A DNA stretch of 64,000 bases from G965250275 sp965250275 (GCA_965250275.1 OZ252297.1:3844001-3908000), one strand, 5' to 3'. Counted from the stretch's first letter, positions 50,657 through 60,389 are shown. The notes: generated by a model not told the origin, from the sequence alone. Made by a program: numbers and translations.

Positions 50657-53147
50657 CAACCCGGATCGCGGCGTTCGACGGATCGTAAGGGCTGTCTTCC
50701 ACAATCTCAGCGTCCCACAAACGGTTCAGCATCTTGACCTGCAGACGCGTCCCCGGCACCGCCAGGTCGGGGCTGACATACCCCATGCCAATACTCTTTC
50801 CAAAGTGGACCGAATACCCGCCCGAAGTCAGACGTCCCACCCGCGTCTCACCGTTATAGAGCGCTTCGCGGCCCCATGGATCGGCATCGTCGGGTCCATC
50901 AATGAGCAGCGTGACACATTTGGACCGGACACCTGTGGCCTGCATCTCGGCTTTGCCGTGAAACTCCTTGGACAGATCGACAAAGCGAGGCAAGTCCGCC
51001 TCAAGCGGAGTTGCATCACGACCCAGCTCGGTGCCGAAGGCGCGATAGGACTTCTCCTGCCGCAACCAGTTCTGGGCTCGCGCGCCCACCAGCTTCATTC
51101 CATGCGCCTCACCGGCTGCCAGCAGTTGCTGCCAGAGGTAACGCTGCATTTCGATGGGGTGGTGCAGTTCCCAGCCCAGCTCGCCGGTGTAGGCCACACG
51201 AATGGCGCGCACCGGGCACATGCCCAGTTCGATGTCCCGGCAGCTCAGCCACGGGAAACGCTTGTTGGAGAGTGCGGTGGCCGGATCCGCGTCCCGGATG
51301 AGGTCGTTCATCACGTCGCGCGATTTTGGACCGGCAATCGCAAACACACCCCACTGGCTGGTCACATCCTGGATTTCGATATGCCCGAATTCCGGTGCTT
51401 TGTCCTCTGCCGCCTTGCGTAGAAAATCTGCGTCGTAGGCCGTCCAGGCCCCGGCCGAGACCAGGTAGTATTCATCTTCGGACAGCCGAACGATGGTGTA
51501 TTCCGTGCGTGTGGTCCCGGCTGAGGTCAGCGCATAAGTCAGGTTGATGCGCCCGACCTTTGGCAACTTGTTGCAGGTAAACCAGTCCAGAAACTGCGTT
51601 GCGCCCGGTCCTTTGACCACATGTTTGGTAAAGGCGGTTGCATCGATCAGACCGACGCCATTGCGGACCGCTTCGGCCTCGGACTTTGCGTAGTCCCACC
51701 ATCCGCCGCGCCGGAAGGACCGCGCGTCGTGGTCAAAACTGTCGGGTGCGTCAAGGGGGCCGTAGTAGTTCGGCCGTTCCCATCCATTCACCTGCCCGAA
51801 CTGCGCGCCCAGCGCCTTTTGCTGGTCGTAGGCCGGCGCTGTGCGAAGCGGCCGACAGGCCGGGCGTTCTTCATCCGGATGATGCAGAATGTAGACGTGC
51901 TCGTAGCATTCCTCGTTCTTGCGCGCCGCATACTCGGTGGTCATCCACGACCCGTAGCGTTTGGGATCGAGGCTCGCCATGTCGATCTCAGCTTCGCCTT
52001 CCACCATCAACTGGGCGAGATAGTAACCCGTTCCGCCCGCTGCTGTGATCCCGAACGAAAACCCTTCGGCCAGCCACATATTCCGCAACCCCGGCGCAGG
52101 GCCAAGCAGCGGGTTGCCGTCAGGCGTATAGCAGATGGGACCGTTGTAATCGTCTTTCAGACCCACCTCTTCGGTCGACGGGACCCGGTGGATCATCGAC
52201 ATGTACTCCTCTTCGATCCGCTCCAGGTCAAGCGGGAAGAGGTCGGCGCGGAAAGAGTCCGGGACACCATAGGCAAACCGCGCGGGCGCGCCGCGCTCAT
52301 AGGGGCCCAGGATCCATCCGCCGCGCTCCTCGCGCACATACCACTTGGCGTCAGCGTCCCGAAGAACCGGGTGTTCTCCGTTGGTTTTGCGCCATTCAAC
52401 CAGTGCCGGATCCGGCTCTGTCACGATGTACTGGTGCTCGACCGGAATGGCCGGGATCTTGATCCCGAGCAGTTCGGCGGTCCGTTGCGCATGGTTGCCC
52501 GTCGCGGTCACCACATGCTCGACATGAATGACAACCTGCTCGTCGGACGCCAGAAGGTTGCCGCCCTTTTCCACCATCTTGGAGCAGGTCACCTCCCAGT
52601 GGTCCCCCATCCAGGCATAGGCATCCACTTGCCATTTCCGCTCGATGATCACGCCACGCTGGCGCGCGCCCTTGGCCATTGCCATCGTGACATCAGCCGG
52701 ATTGATGTAGCCGTCTGTCGGGTGATAGATCGCGCCTTTCAAATCTTCGGTGCGCACCAGCGGCCAACGCTCCTTGATCTCGCTGGCGCTGAGCCATTCA
52801 TAGGGCACACCACAGGTTTCTGCGGTCGATGCGTAGAGCATGTACTCGTCCATGCGGGCATCGCTCTGCGCCATCCGCAGGTTTCCAACCACCGAAAACC
52901 CGGCGTTCAGGCCCGTTTCTTCTTCAAGGGTCTTATAGAACTTGATCGAGTAGTCATGGATATGCGTCGTCGCATAGGACATGTTGAAGTAGGGCAGAAG
53001 GCCAGCCGCATGCCACGTGCTGCCCGAGGTCAGCTCGTCACGTTCTAGCAGCATCACATCGTCCCAACCCGCGCGCGCCAGATGATAGGCGATCGAGGTG
53101 CCCACCGCGCCACCACCGACGACCAGAGCCTTGACATGGGTTTTCAT
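50649..53147 (-). CDS. FAD-dependent oxidoreductase/GcvT fusion (dimethylglycine/sarcosine dehydrogenase-like)
   Basis: 832 residues from ATG 53147 (MKTHVKALVVGGGAVGTSIA). An N-terminal FAD/DAO domain covers residues 1 to about 390 (GSTWHAAGLLPYFNMSYATT, ATGNHAQRTAELLG, WLAEGFSFGITAAGGTGYYL). A GcvT-type folate-binding domain covers the rest (GLIDATAFTKHVVKGPGATQ, ARAQNWLRQEKSYRAFGTE, RLTSGGYSVHFGKSIGMGYV). Such enzymes oxidatively demethylate N-methylated amino acids and pass the C1 unit to tetrahydrofolate. The exact substrate (dimethylglycine, sarcosine or other) cannot be fixed. AAGGA precedes the start; the frame is open to 53333 but has no better site. Confidence 0.85.
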   Translation of the reverse strand: MKTHVKALVVGGGAVGTSIAYHLARAGWDDVMLLERDELTSGSTWHAAGLLPYFNMSYATTHIHDYSIKFYKTLEEETGLNAGFSVVGNLRMAQSDARMDEYMLYASTAETCGVPYEWLSASEIKERWPLVRTEDLKGAIYHPTDGYINPADVTMAMAKGARQRGVIIERKWQVDAYAWMGDHWEVTCSKMVEKGGNLLASDEQVVIHVEHVVTATGNHAQRTAELLGIKIPAIPVEHQYIVTEPDPALVEWRKTNGEHPVLRDADAKWYVREERGGWILGPYERGAPARFAYGVPDSFRADLFPLDLERIEEEYMSMIHRVPSTEEVGLKDDYNGPICYTPDGNPLLGPAPGLRNMWLAEGFSFGITAAGGTGYYLAQLMVEGEAEIDMASLDPKRYGSWMTTEYAARKNEECYEHVYILHHPDEERPACRPLRTAPAYDQQKALGAQFGQVNGWERPNYYGPLDAPDSFDHDARSFRRGGWWDYAKSEAEAVRNGVGLIDATAFTKHVVKGPGATQFLDWFTCNKLPKVGRINLTYALTSAGTTRTEYTIVRLSEDEYYLVSAGAWTAYDADFLRKAAEDKAPEFGHIEIQDVTSQWGVFAIAGPKSRDVMNDLIRDADPATALSNKRFPWLSCRDIELGMCPVRAIRVAYTGELGWELHHPIEMQRYLWQQLLAAGEAHGMKLVGARAQNWLRQEKSYRAFGTELGRDATPLEADLPRFVDLSKEFHGKAEMQATGVRSKCVTLLIDGPDDADPWGREALYNGETRVGRLTSGGYSVHFGKSIGMGYVSPDLAVPGTRLQVKMLNRLWDAEIVEDSPYDPSNAAIRVDG

Positions 53148-53315
53148 GGACAGTCCTTTCCTGAAGCGGTTGTCCGACCTTATGAGCCAGAGCGCGGTTG
53201 TGCTGCTTTTCCCTTCCGACCGAACCTTGAGAAAAAGCGACGCCTGACCGCGCAGCTTGCCAAAGTCGCGACGCCCGGCATAGCCTGTGAGAGTGATCCT
53301 AAAGAGGAACGCTTC

Positions 53316-54407
53316 TTGATCGGCCTGCGGCATATCATTGTTTGCTCAGCATTGCTGGCTGCTCCGTCCGCCATGGCGTGTACGGTTTGCATCACCGCGC
53401 CGGAGCGAAGTACCTCGCAACGCCTTATCGAAGATGACCTTGTCGTCTTGGCCCGCCCAGCGGCGTCGAACCCGTTTGAGTATGAAGTCGTCGAAACTCT
53501 GCGGGGCGATCCCGCAGCCCTGGCGCGTGCACCCGAAGTGCCGTTTCTGGTGTCCAGCGTTCTGCGGAGACGGCTGGCGACGGATCCCGATCTGGGTGTT
53601 CTGCTGAGCTACGGGCCAACGGAACCGACGGACTTTCGCGCGCAGCGTGTTTCAGAGCCGCAGCCGAAGAGCTGGAACCAATTGCTGACCCTCACCCCCG
53701 CGCTGCGCCCGGAGATCGAACGGATTGTTGAAGCCGACGGTTGGGGCGCACCCCGCAGCGGTGATACGCCCGCACCGCGATTTGAGTATTTTGCGGCGTT
53801 GCACGCTCACCCAAATCCGGTACTGCGCAGGGTTGCCTGGCGCGAACTGCGCACCTGGCCCTACGAACGGCTGCGGCGCATTGCTCAGACGCTGCCGCCC
53901 CAAGAGTTACGGGCGGTCCTTCTGGACAAAAACGCAATTCCCGATGCCCCTTTGGCCATTCTGTTCCTCGCCAATCACGAGAGCGAAGACGCACGCCAGG
54001 CCGTGGCTGAGGGCGCAGCCCGGGCGTTGGCCGGAGGCAGCGACCTGACTTTGGGGGCATGGATCGTGGCGTTGTTGGAACAACAAGGCAGCGATGCGGT
54101 GCGCGGCGTGGCCGAGGCCGTGCTATGGCCCGCGGGCGTGTCGGAGACCCGGCGGCAGGCTGGATTGGATGGATTGATCACGGCGGCCGATGCGCTGCCG
54201 GACCTGCAGCCGGAAGCCGCAAATGCGCTCGCGGAGGCCGCACGCAGATACCCAGAACTCTTGCCCGCTGTCGCAGCAGCACTGTTGAATTGGAAAGATG
54301 GGCGTCTGGCGCAGGACGTGGCCGCGCTGTTGGAAGCGGTGCCTCAACAGCCGAGCGACGACTATGTGTTACGTCGCTACGTGGCGGCCTTTCCCAAAGT
54401 GAACTGA
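53316..54407 (+). CDS. Secreted protein with Cys-Thr-Val-Cys start and helical-repeat C-terminus
   Basis: 363 residues if translation starts at TTG 53316. GAGG lies eight bases upstream and the start yields a clean signal peptide (IGLRHIIVCSALLAAPSAMA), cleaved before CTVCITAP; an ATG-only reading would remove it. After an N-terminal domain, the C-terminal half is a series of Ala/Leu helices (RVAWRELRTWPYERLRRIAQ, DARQAVAEGAARALAGG, AANALAEAARRYPELLPAVA), which looks like HEAT-type repeats. No known family. It is divergent from the dehydrogenase gene. Confidence 0.55.
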   Translation: MIGLRHIIVCSALLAAPSAMACTVCITAPERSTSQRLIEDDLVVLARPAASNPFEYEVVETLRGDPAALARAPEVPFLVSSVLRRRLATDPDLGVLLSYGPTEPTDFRAQRVSEPQPKSWNQLLTLTPALRPEIERIVEADGWGAPRSGDTPAPRFEYFAALHAHPNPVLRRVAWRELRTWPYERLRRIAQTLPPQELRAVLLDKNAIPDAPLAILFLANHESEDARQAVAEGAARALAGGSDLTLGAWIVALLEQQGSDAVRGVAEAVLWPAGVSETRRQAGLDGLITAADALPDLQPEAANALAEAARRYPELLPAVAAALLNWKDGRLAQDVAALLEAVPQQPSDDYVLRRYVAAFPKVN

Positions 54408-54462
54408 CCAAGCCCGGCCGGCAGATTGGCGGGGCAGCACGCCTGCGACCAGCGCCCGTGTC

Positions 54463-55866
54463 TCAAAGCGGTACGATCTTACCCGGGTTCATAATATTGT
54501 CCGGATCAAGCGCCGATTTGATGGCACTCATGTAAGGAACTGCGGGCCCCAGTTCTTTCTTCAGGTAGGGCATTTTTCCCTGTCCAATGCCGTGCTCACC
54601 TGTACAGGTGCCATCCATCGAAATCGCAAGTTCGGCCAACCAGCCGGTAAATTCCTCCGCACGTCCCACTTCGGCGGCGTCGTCCATGTCTATCAGCAAC
54701 GCACAATGAAAATTCCCGTCACCGACGTGGCCCACAATCGGCGACAACAACTCCAGTTCCTCGGCCTTCGCCGCCGCAGCGTTCACGCAGTCCGCCAAGC
54801 GGGAAATCGGCACACACACATCTGTGGCGAGACCCTTGGCCCCGGGCCGCAATTGCAAAGTCGCCCAATAGGCATCGTGACGCGCTTGCCATATGGCTGT
54901 GCGCTCCTCAGCCTTTGCCGTAAAGGAAAAATCGGTGCCGCCCACGTCCTCTGCAATGGCGCCGAAGCTTTCGGCTTGTTCGACCACGCCAGCCTCGGAC
55001 CCGTGAAACTCCAGCAAAAGCAATGTCGTCTCCGGGAGGCCAAGATGAGAGTAGTCATTCAGGGCCCTTACGCTCAGCGCGTCGACCAGTTCCATTCGCG
55101 CGACGGGTATGCCGTATTGAATGGTCATCATCGCCGCATGACAGGCGGCATCTACCGTTGGAAACGAACAGCGCGCAGCGGACATGGCTTCGGGGATACC
55201 CTGCAATCTGAGCGTGATTTCGGTGATCAAACCCAATGTGCCTTCTGAACCGACCATCAACCGCGTCAGGTCATAGCCGGCAGAGCTTTTGCGCGCGCGC
55301 TGCGCGGTCCGCACAATCTCGCCGTTGGGCATGACCACTTCCAACGCCATGACGTTGTCTTTCATCGTGCCGTATCGCACGGCATTGGTGCCAGAGGCGC
55401 GCGTCGCTGTCATCCCGCCGAGCGATGCGTTGGCGCCCGGATCAATTGGAAAGAACAGTCCCTGATCGCGCAAGTACGTGTTCAGATCCTCGCGCGTTAC
55501 GCCGGGCTGCACAACAACGTCCAGATCTTCGGGATGCACAGCGAGGATTTTGTTCATCCGGCTCATGTCCACCGAAACGCCCCCCGCAGGGGCATTAACA
55601 TGCCCTTCAAGCGAGGTTCCTGTGCCGAACGGGATCACCGGAACCTTGTGATGGGCACAAACTGTGACGATTTCGGATACTTCGGCCGTGTCGTCAGGAA
55701 ACACCACGGCATCAGGAGACTGTGTGTCGATCCAGGTTGTGGTGTGCCCATGCTGATCACGAATGGCCTGCCCGGTCTGAAACCGATCGCCAAAGCGTTG
55801 CTTCAGAATGCCAAGTGCGGTTTCGATGCCGCTCTCGTTGCGAGGCAATGCGGTGGCCTGAACCAT
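54463..55866 (-). CDS. FAD-binding oxidoreductase, GlcD/D-lactate dehydrogenase type
   Basis: 467 residues. The FAD_binding_4 domain has VIPFGTGTSLEGHVNAPAGG and FPIDPGANASLGGMTATRAS then GTNAVRYGTMKDNV. The FAD-oxidase C-terminal domain has HVGDGNFHCALLIDMDD and MDGTCTGEHGIGQGKMPYL. It probably oxidises a 2-hydroxy acid such as D-lactate or glycolate. ATG 55866 has GGAGGAGG upstream, much better than 55890. It lies 60 bp downstream of the gamma-glutamyltransferase gene and may be co-transcribed. Confidence 0.88.
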   Translation of the reverse strand: MVQATALPRNESGIETALGILKQRFGDRFQTGQAIRDQHGHTTTWIDTQSPDAVVFPDDTAEVSEIVTVCAHHKVPVIPFGTGTSLEGHVNAPAGGVSVDMSRMNKILAVHPEDLDVVVQPGVTREDLNTYLRDQGLFFPIDPGANASLGGMTATRASGTNAVRYGTMKDNVMALEVVMPNGEIVRTAQRARKSSAGYDLTRLMVGSEGTLGLITEITLRLQGIPEAMSAARCSFPTVDAACHAAMMTIQYGIPVARMELVDALSVRALNDYSHLGLPETTLLLLEFHGSEAGVVEQAESFGAIAEDVGGTDFSFTAKAEERTAIWQARHDAYWATLQLRPGAKGLATDVCVPISRLADCVNAAAAKAEELELLSPIVGHVGDGNFHCALLIDMDDAAEVGRAEEFTGWLAELAISMDGTCTGEHGIGQGKMPYLKKELGPAVPYMSAIKSALDPDNIMNPGKIVPL

Positions 55867-55926
55867 GTTTCCTCCTCCTTGAGGCTCCACCGAGACCCTC
55901 TCGTATTGCGGTCACGCTGACAAGCG

Positions 55927-57717
55927 CTACTCGCCCAAAGCCACGCCCTCACGACGCGGATCCGCGCCCCCTTGCAGGGTTGCGCCGAGTTCGATGGCAT
56001 GCAGACCGGAATTGAGATCACGGACATTGACCTCATATCCCATCGCCTCAAGTTCGGGTGCGAGCGCTTCCGCGGTCGTTCCCGCCTCGAGGTCAAATGT
56101 CCCGAACCGGTTGACTGCATGGGGCAGTGACACCGCCTCTTGAACGTTCAGGCCCCAGTCAGCCCAACCGATGATCGATTTGGCCACATAGCCGATGATC
56201 CGGCTGCCGCCAGGCGACCCGATGGCCAGAACAGGGTCGCCCTCTTGCGTCACGATGGTTGGCGCCATGGACGAGCGCGGGCGTTTTCCCGGCGACAACC
56301 GATTGGCGATTGGGACGCCGTCGGAATGGCTGCGAAAGGAAAAATCGGTGAGTTCGTTGTTCAGCAAAAAGCCTCGCGCCATAAGGCGGGACCCAAACGC
56401 GTTTTCGATCGTTGTCGTCATCGACAGGACATTGCCGGCCGCATCGACGATGGTGATATGCGATGTCGACGGCAGTTCTATGGATACGTCATCTGCCCAG
56501 AGCGTTGCGTGATCCCAATCCGGGTTGCCCGGTGCGACTTCGGTTAGGGCCTGATCGCCCTCCAGCAGGCGCGCGCGATCAGCGAGATAGGCCGGGTCAA
56601 CAAGACCCTGCGTTGGCATGGGAACAAAATCACTGTCCGCCATGTAGCGACCGCGATCCGCAAAAGCCAAACGGGATGCATCCCCGATCAGACGCCAGGC
56701 CTCGGCGCTGTCAGGACCAAGCGACGCCAGATCAAAGCGATTGAGCAGGCCGAGGATTTGCCCGACGGTCAAAGCACCAGACGAAGGCGGGCCCATGCCA
56801 CACACATCATAGAGGCGATACTCGACACAGACCGCCGGACGTTCCTTGACCTGGTAGATCAACAAATCCAGCGCGGACAACACACCCGGATTGCCCGGCG
56901 CCTCGCGAACGGCCCGCACGATATCGATACCGATGCTGCCGTTGTAGAATGCGCGCACGCCTTCGGTGGCAAGTGTCTCAAGCGTATCTGCGTAGGCCGG
57001 ATTCTTCAGAACAGCGCCCGCGGCGATGGGTGTCCCTTCCGGCAGGAAGTACGCGGCGGTGTCGGGGAACACGGCCAGCCGCTCGGCATCACGCGCGACC
57101 AGCCCGGCCAGCCTCGGCGAGACGGAAAACCCGTCGCGGGCCAGTCGGATACCGTCTTCAAAAAGAACAGACCAGTCCAGCACCCCCCAGCGCTGATGCG
57201 CCGCCTCAAGCAATGCCGGTGTACCGGGCGTTCCGACAGACAGCCCGCCAACAACTGCGTCGAAGAACCCAAGCGGTGTTCCGGTTTCATCCTGAAAGAG
57301 CGTGGGGGTCACTTCCAACGGTGCCGTTTCCCGTCCGTCCAGCGTGGTCATTTCGCCGGATGCGGCATCATACCAAAGCAAAAAGGCGCCGCCGCCCAGC
57401 CCCGAGGATTGCGGCTCGACCAGCCCCAGCACGAGCTGAACAGCAACCATGGCATCCGCAGCGGAGCCTCCGGCGGCCAGCACCTTGCGCCCGGCTTCTG
57501 CGGCCAACGGATTGGCCGCCGCAACCATGTAGTCCGTGGCCTCTACGGGCACACCATCTGCTTTGGCCTGTAAAGCGGCTGCCACCGCCTCACCTAGCGC
57601 AAAAGATCCGACCTCTGTCGTGGCTTCGGGCGCGACGGCATCAGCGGTGTCCTGGGCGTGTGCCGCTCCGATCGCGAGCCCCATCGCCATCCAAAACGCC
57701 GTGCAAAAGGTCCGCAT
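55927..57717 (-). CDS. ggt: Gamma-glutamyltransferase, periplasmic
   Basis: 596 residues. Signal peptide MRTFCTAFWMAMGLAIGAAHA. The large-subunit part contains GGSAADAMVAVQLVLGLVEP with QSSGLGGGAFLLWYDA and TLDGRETAP. The autocleavage site is at Thr418 in ELPSTSHITIVDAAGN (mature small subunit would begin TSH). SPGGSRIIGYVAKSIIGW and RSSMAPTIV follow. It hydrolyses glutathione and gamma-glutamyl compounds in the periplasm. GGAGG precedes ATG 57717; the frame extends 15 bases further. A ChaC-type cytosolic counterpart is at 518-1048, but they are far apart. Confidence 0.93.
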   Translation of the reverse strand: MRTFCTAFWMAMGLAIGAAHAQDTADAVAPEATTEVGSFALGEAVAAALQAKADGVPVEATDYMVAAANPLAAEAGRKVLAAGGSAADAMVAVQLVLGLVEPQSSGLGGGAFLLWYDAASGEMTTLDGRETAPLEVTPTLFQDETGTPLGFFDAVVGGLSVGTPGTPALLEAAHQRWGVLDWSVLFEDGIRLARDGFSVSPRLAGLVARDAERLAVFPDTAAYFLPEGTPIAAGAVLKNPAYADTLETLATEGVRAFYNGSIGIDIVRAVREAPGNPGVLSALDLLIYQVKERPAVCVEYRLYDVCGMGPPSSGALTVGQILGLLNRFDLASLGPDSAEAWRLIGDASRLAFADRGRYMADSDFVPMPTQGLVDPAYLADRARLLEGDQALTEVAPGNPDWDHATLWADDVSIELPSTSHITIVDAAGNVLSMTTTIENAFGSRLMARGFLLNNELTDFSFRSHSDGVPIANRLSPGKRPRSSMAPTIVTQEGDPVLAIGSPGGSRIIGYVAKSIIGWADWGLNVQEAVSLPHAVNRFGTFDLEAGTTAEALAPELEAMGYEVNVRDLNSGLHAIELGATLQGGADPRREGVALGE

Positions 57718-57904
57718 AACTGATCCTCCCAAGCCAACGCCATACTTTCAGGCGACCCCACGACCTTCCCATCTCGCTCGAACCAATTCAATCGATTCCG
57801 CTACGGTCCCCGCAGCATTTCTCCGCCCAACCAGCCGGGTGTTGGAGCTTGAACCAAGACGGGGTAGAAAGGACGATGCAGATCGCACAAGGGAGATTGC
57901 GGGG

Positions 57905-58267
57905 ATGTTGAGAAGCTGCTTTTTGAGCGCCATGGTGTTGTTTTGCGGCGCCCCACTCTGGGCCCAAAGCGATACTGCGGATGGAAGCGCCTCCGTGACC
58001 GTTGCAACCGGGGACGTCGACCTGGAAGCGGCGGAGAAGATTTTTCGCAAGTCCTGTCGCGCCTGCCATGGCAACAAGGCCCAAGGAGCGTCAAGCTATC
58101 CAAAGCTGTCAGACAAAGAGCCCGAGTACATCGCCGAAAAGCTCGAGATCTACCGCTCCGGCGAGAAAATCGGCCCCAATTCGATCCTGATGATCCAGCC
58201 GGCCAAAAAGCTCTCTGACGAGGATATCGTCAATCTTTCGGTCTACGTGGCAACAGCTTTCGACTGA
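57905..58267 (+). CDS. Small c-type cytochrome, periplasmic
   Basis: 120 residues. Signal peptide MLRSCFLSAMVLFCGAPLWA. One haem site, CRACH (Cys51, Cys54, His55), with a probable axial Met96 in SILMIQPAKKL. The layout (EAAEKIFRKSCRACHGNKAQ, then YPKLSDKEPEYIAEKLEIYR) is that of class I cytochromes c of the c4/c553 type. The electron partner is unknown; the PQQ-type dehydrogenase gene begins 159 bp downstream in the same direction, so it is a candidate donor. It is divergent from ggt. Confidence 0.85.
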   Translation: MLRSCFLSAMVLFCGAPLWAQSDTADGSASVTVATGDVDLEAAEKIFRKSCRACHGNKAQGASSYPKLSDKEPEYIAEKLEIYRSGEKIGPNSILMIQPAKKLSDEDIVNLSVYVATAFD

Positions 58268-58426
58268 CCCCGACCAAGCGCTGTTCAATTATAAGTTGAC
58301 CGGAAGATGAATCGGGAACTAACCTATTAGCTTTAGTCTCGCGGGTGATCGGGCTGATTTCCGTGCTGTTTTTTTAGGGTTCTCGCAGTTCCGATCATGG
58401 GGAGACTTCCAACTTGGGAGGATATC

Positions 58427-59719
58427 ATGGTCAATGTTTCGCCAATCTCGGCGCTTGGTGTTGCGGCGTCGCTGCTTGCCGGATCTGTTCTGGTGACGTC
58501 ACAGGCACTTGCGCAAAGCGGTATGAACACAACGAGTCTTCAGAGCGAAATCGTTCTGGATGACTTGGAAAACCCATGGGACATGGCATTCCTCGACGAC
58601 GGCACCATGCTGTTCACTGAAAAATGCAAGGGCCTGTCGGTGCGTATGCCCGACGGAACAGTGAACGCACTTTATGGGATGGGCGAGACCGCGGGCTATG
58701 CTTCGAATGGCGCTGACCTTTTCTGTGAAGGTCAGGCCGGCATGATGGGGGTCGCCTTCGATCCGGACTTCCAGAACAATCGCCGGATCTATGTCTATTC
58801 GACTTCAAACATGTCGGACCCGCACACCAACAGGTTGATGCGCTTTACCCTGAGCGACGATTTCACCGGTGTTTCCGATCGGACCGACATCGTGGACGAC
58901 GTGCCCTACAAAATGGCGGCCTCAAACCACCCGTTCGGTGGCCCGGGCGCGCACAACGGTGGGCGCGTGCGGTTCGGTCCGGATGGTGCGTTGTTCCTGA
59001 CCACCGGTGACACGCACAACGGAGAAGTGCCGCAAAGCCCGACCATGATGGGGTCCAAGGTCATTCGGATCGACACCGACGGGAATGCGCACCCCGAGAA
59101 CAGCCCACCCGAGGGTTTCGACAAGAGAACCTACACCTATGGCCATCGCAACATTCAAGGGATTGCGTTCCATCCTGTTACCGGAGAGGCCATCACGGCT
59201 GAGCACGGGCCCTGGCATTCGGACGAGATCACAATCCTTGTCAACGGTGGCAATGCGGGATGGGACCCGCGTCCAAACATGGCCGAACGGGGCGATTGCC
59301 CGGACAACTATTGCGGCTATAGCCCCAACCAGGAGGAAGGGATGAACCGCTTTGAGCGGGCAGCCTGGATGCCAATGACCGACTTCGACACCTACCCTGA
59401 TGCGATGCCGCCGATCTGGAACAACAACGGCTGGTCTCAAGGCACCTCGTCAGCTGCGTTCCTCGAAGGGGATGCCTGGGGGGACTGGAACGGCGCGATG
59501 GTTGTCGGGATCATGGGGATTGGCTTTGGCGGCACCCCGATTGGTCAGCGGATCGATGTGATCCAGTTCAACGAGGACAACACCGACCTCGAGGATGTGA
59601 CCGAGATGACCCTGCCGATGGACACCGGTCGGTTCCGCTCTGTGGTTTTTGGCCCGGATGGAAGCCTCTACACGGCCATCGATGAAGGCACGATCTACAA
59701 GCTCACGCCCGGCGGCTGA
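58427..59719 (+). CDS. PQQ-dependent sugar dehydrogenase family protein (soluble GDH-like beta-propeller)
   Basis: 430 residues. Signal peptide VSPISALGVAASLLAGSVLV then SQALAQ. The propeller motifs are LENPWDMAFLDDGTMLFTEK, GMMGVAFDPDFQNNRRIYVY, HNGGRVRFGPDGALFLTTGD, YTYGHRNIQGIAFHPVTGEA and EHGPWHSDEI, matching the GSDH family. Members oxidise sugars with PQQ or have unknown substrates. ATG 58427 with GGGAGGA upstream is the clear start. Two Cys pairs (KCKGL, FCEGQ, DCPDNYC) may be disulfides. Confidence 0.85.
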   Translation: MVNVSPISALGVAASLLAGSVLVTSQALAQSGMNTTSLQSEIVLDDLENPWDMAFLDDGTMLFTEKCKGLSVRMPDGTVNALYGMGETAGYASNGADLFCEGQAGMMGVAFDPDFQNNRRIYVYSTSNMSDPHTNRLMRFTLSDDFTGVSDRTDIVDDVPYKMAASNHPFGGPGAHNGGRVRFGPDGALFLTTGDTHNGEVPQSPTMMGSKVIRIDTDGNAHPENSPPEGFDKRTYTYGHRNIQGIAFHPVTGEAITAEHGPWHSDEITILVNGGNAGWDPRPNMAERGDCPDNYCGYSPNQEEGMNRFERAAWMPMTDFDTYPDAMPPIWNNNGWSQGTSSAAFLEGDAWGDWNGAMVVGIMGIGFGGTPIGQRIDVIQFNEDNTDLEDVTEMTLPMDTGRFRSVVFGPDGSLYTAIDEGTIYKLTPGG

Positions 59720-59730
59720 CCACAAAAGGG

Positions 59731-59755
59731 GGCCGCGCGGCGGGATCGCGCGGGC
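59731..59755. terminator. Possible bidirectional terminator hairpin
   Basis: GGCC and GCGCG pair with CGCGC and GGCC around GCGGGAT with one bulged base, in the gap between two convergent stops. There is no T-run on either side, so the call is weak. Confidence 0.35.
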
Positions 59756-60142
59756 CTATTCTCCGATGACCAGTGTCTCTGGAATCTCGAAGCGCTGGTC
59801 ATCGACCCTCACCAAATAGACCCCCTCTGTCAGGCTCCAGTCGGTGTCGGTGCCGACACCTGACATCGTTGCATTTCCCCGCAGAAACCGACCGTCCGAA
59901 AACATCAGGATCCGCGAGAACCCGTTTGGGAAAGTGACGACAACCGCGGCAGAAGCGCCCGCGCGGGCCACCTTGGCCGTGCAGCCCCCAAGAGACTGCC
60001 CGACTTCCTGAGCACACTGAACATCGCCCCGGGCATCAATGTTGCCCGACTTGGCACGTGCTGTGGCCGCATCAATGTCCGCCAAGGCAATGCCCGGAAA
60101 AGCAACTGAAGCGATCAGGCCGAACGGCACAAGCAAACGCAT
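59756..60142 (-). CDS. Small secreted protein of unknown family
   Basis: 128 residues. Signal peptide MRLLVPFGLIASVAFPGIALA, cleaved before DIDAAT. The mature part (SLGGCTAKVARAGASAAVVV, FSRILMFSDGRFLRGNATMS, GVYLVRVDDQRFEIPETLVI) is small, beta-rich by composition and has one Cys pair (QCAQ, GGC). I do not recognise a family. GGAGG (as CCTCC on the plus strand) lies upstream. The start codon, first codons and about 200 bp upstream belong to the three-copy repeat described separately. Confidence 0.65.
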   Translation of the reverse strand: MRLLVPFGLIASVAFPGIALADIDAATARAKSGNIDARGDVQCAQEVGQSLGGCTAKVARAGASAAVVVTFPNGFSRILMFSDGRFLRGNATMSGVGTDTDWSLTEGVYLVRVDDQRFEIPETLVIGE

Positions 60143-60340
60143 TGCTTTTTCCCTCCGTGGTTTGCTCCCGGTCCAGACTAGCCAGTTTCACTGCAGGAAC
60201 CTACCTCCAGCACGTCGCGATTGATTGGAGCAATGGCGGCATGCTTCTTCGGTACGCCGGCTCTGGTCGAAATCTGGCGTGGACTGTGATGAGTGGCTGC
60301 CTGTGGCGCTCATTGGAGCCGCGGAATTCGGGTTCGAGTC
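60097..60340. repeat. Repeat copy 1: 5' end and upstream region of the secreted-protein gene
   Basis: This copy contains the beginning of the 59756-60142 gene (signal-peptide codons and ATG) plus about 200 bp upstream. Positions 60120-60340 align without gaps to 60922-61142, offset 802, at roughly 90% identity by eye. Shared landmarks include GTGGTTTGCTCCCGGTCCAG and GTGGACTGTGATGAGTGGCT. The 3' end shows GGTTCGAGTCC, which resembles a tRNA T-arm, but no tRNA folds around it. Confidence 0.7.
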
Positions 60341-60389
60341 CTTTCGTGCATCAGCTTTTGGTTTATGTTCACAAAAAGGGTGTCAGAAA

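Noticed and set aside
51621..53048. 475-codon plus-strand open frame opposite the GcvT-type dehydrogenase
   Set aside because: Antisense shadow: low-complexity Arg/His/Gly-rich product and no family signature, while the opposite strand encodes full domains.
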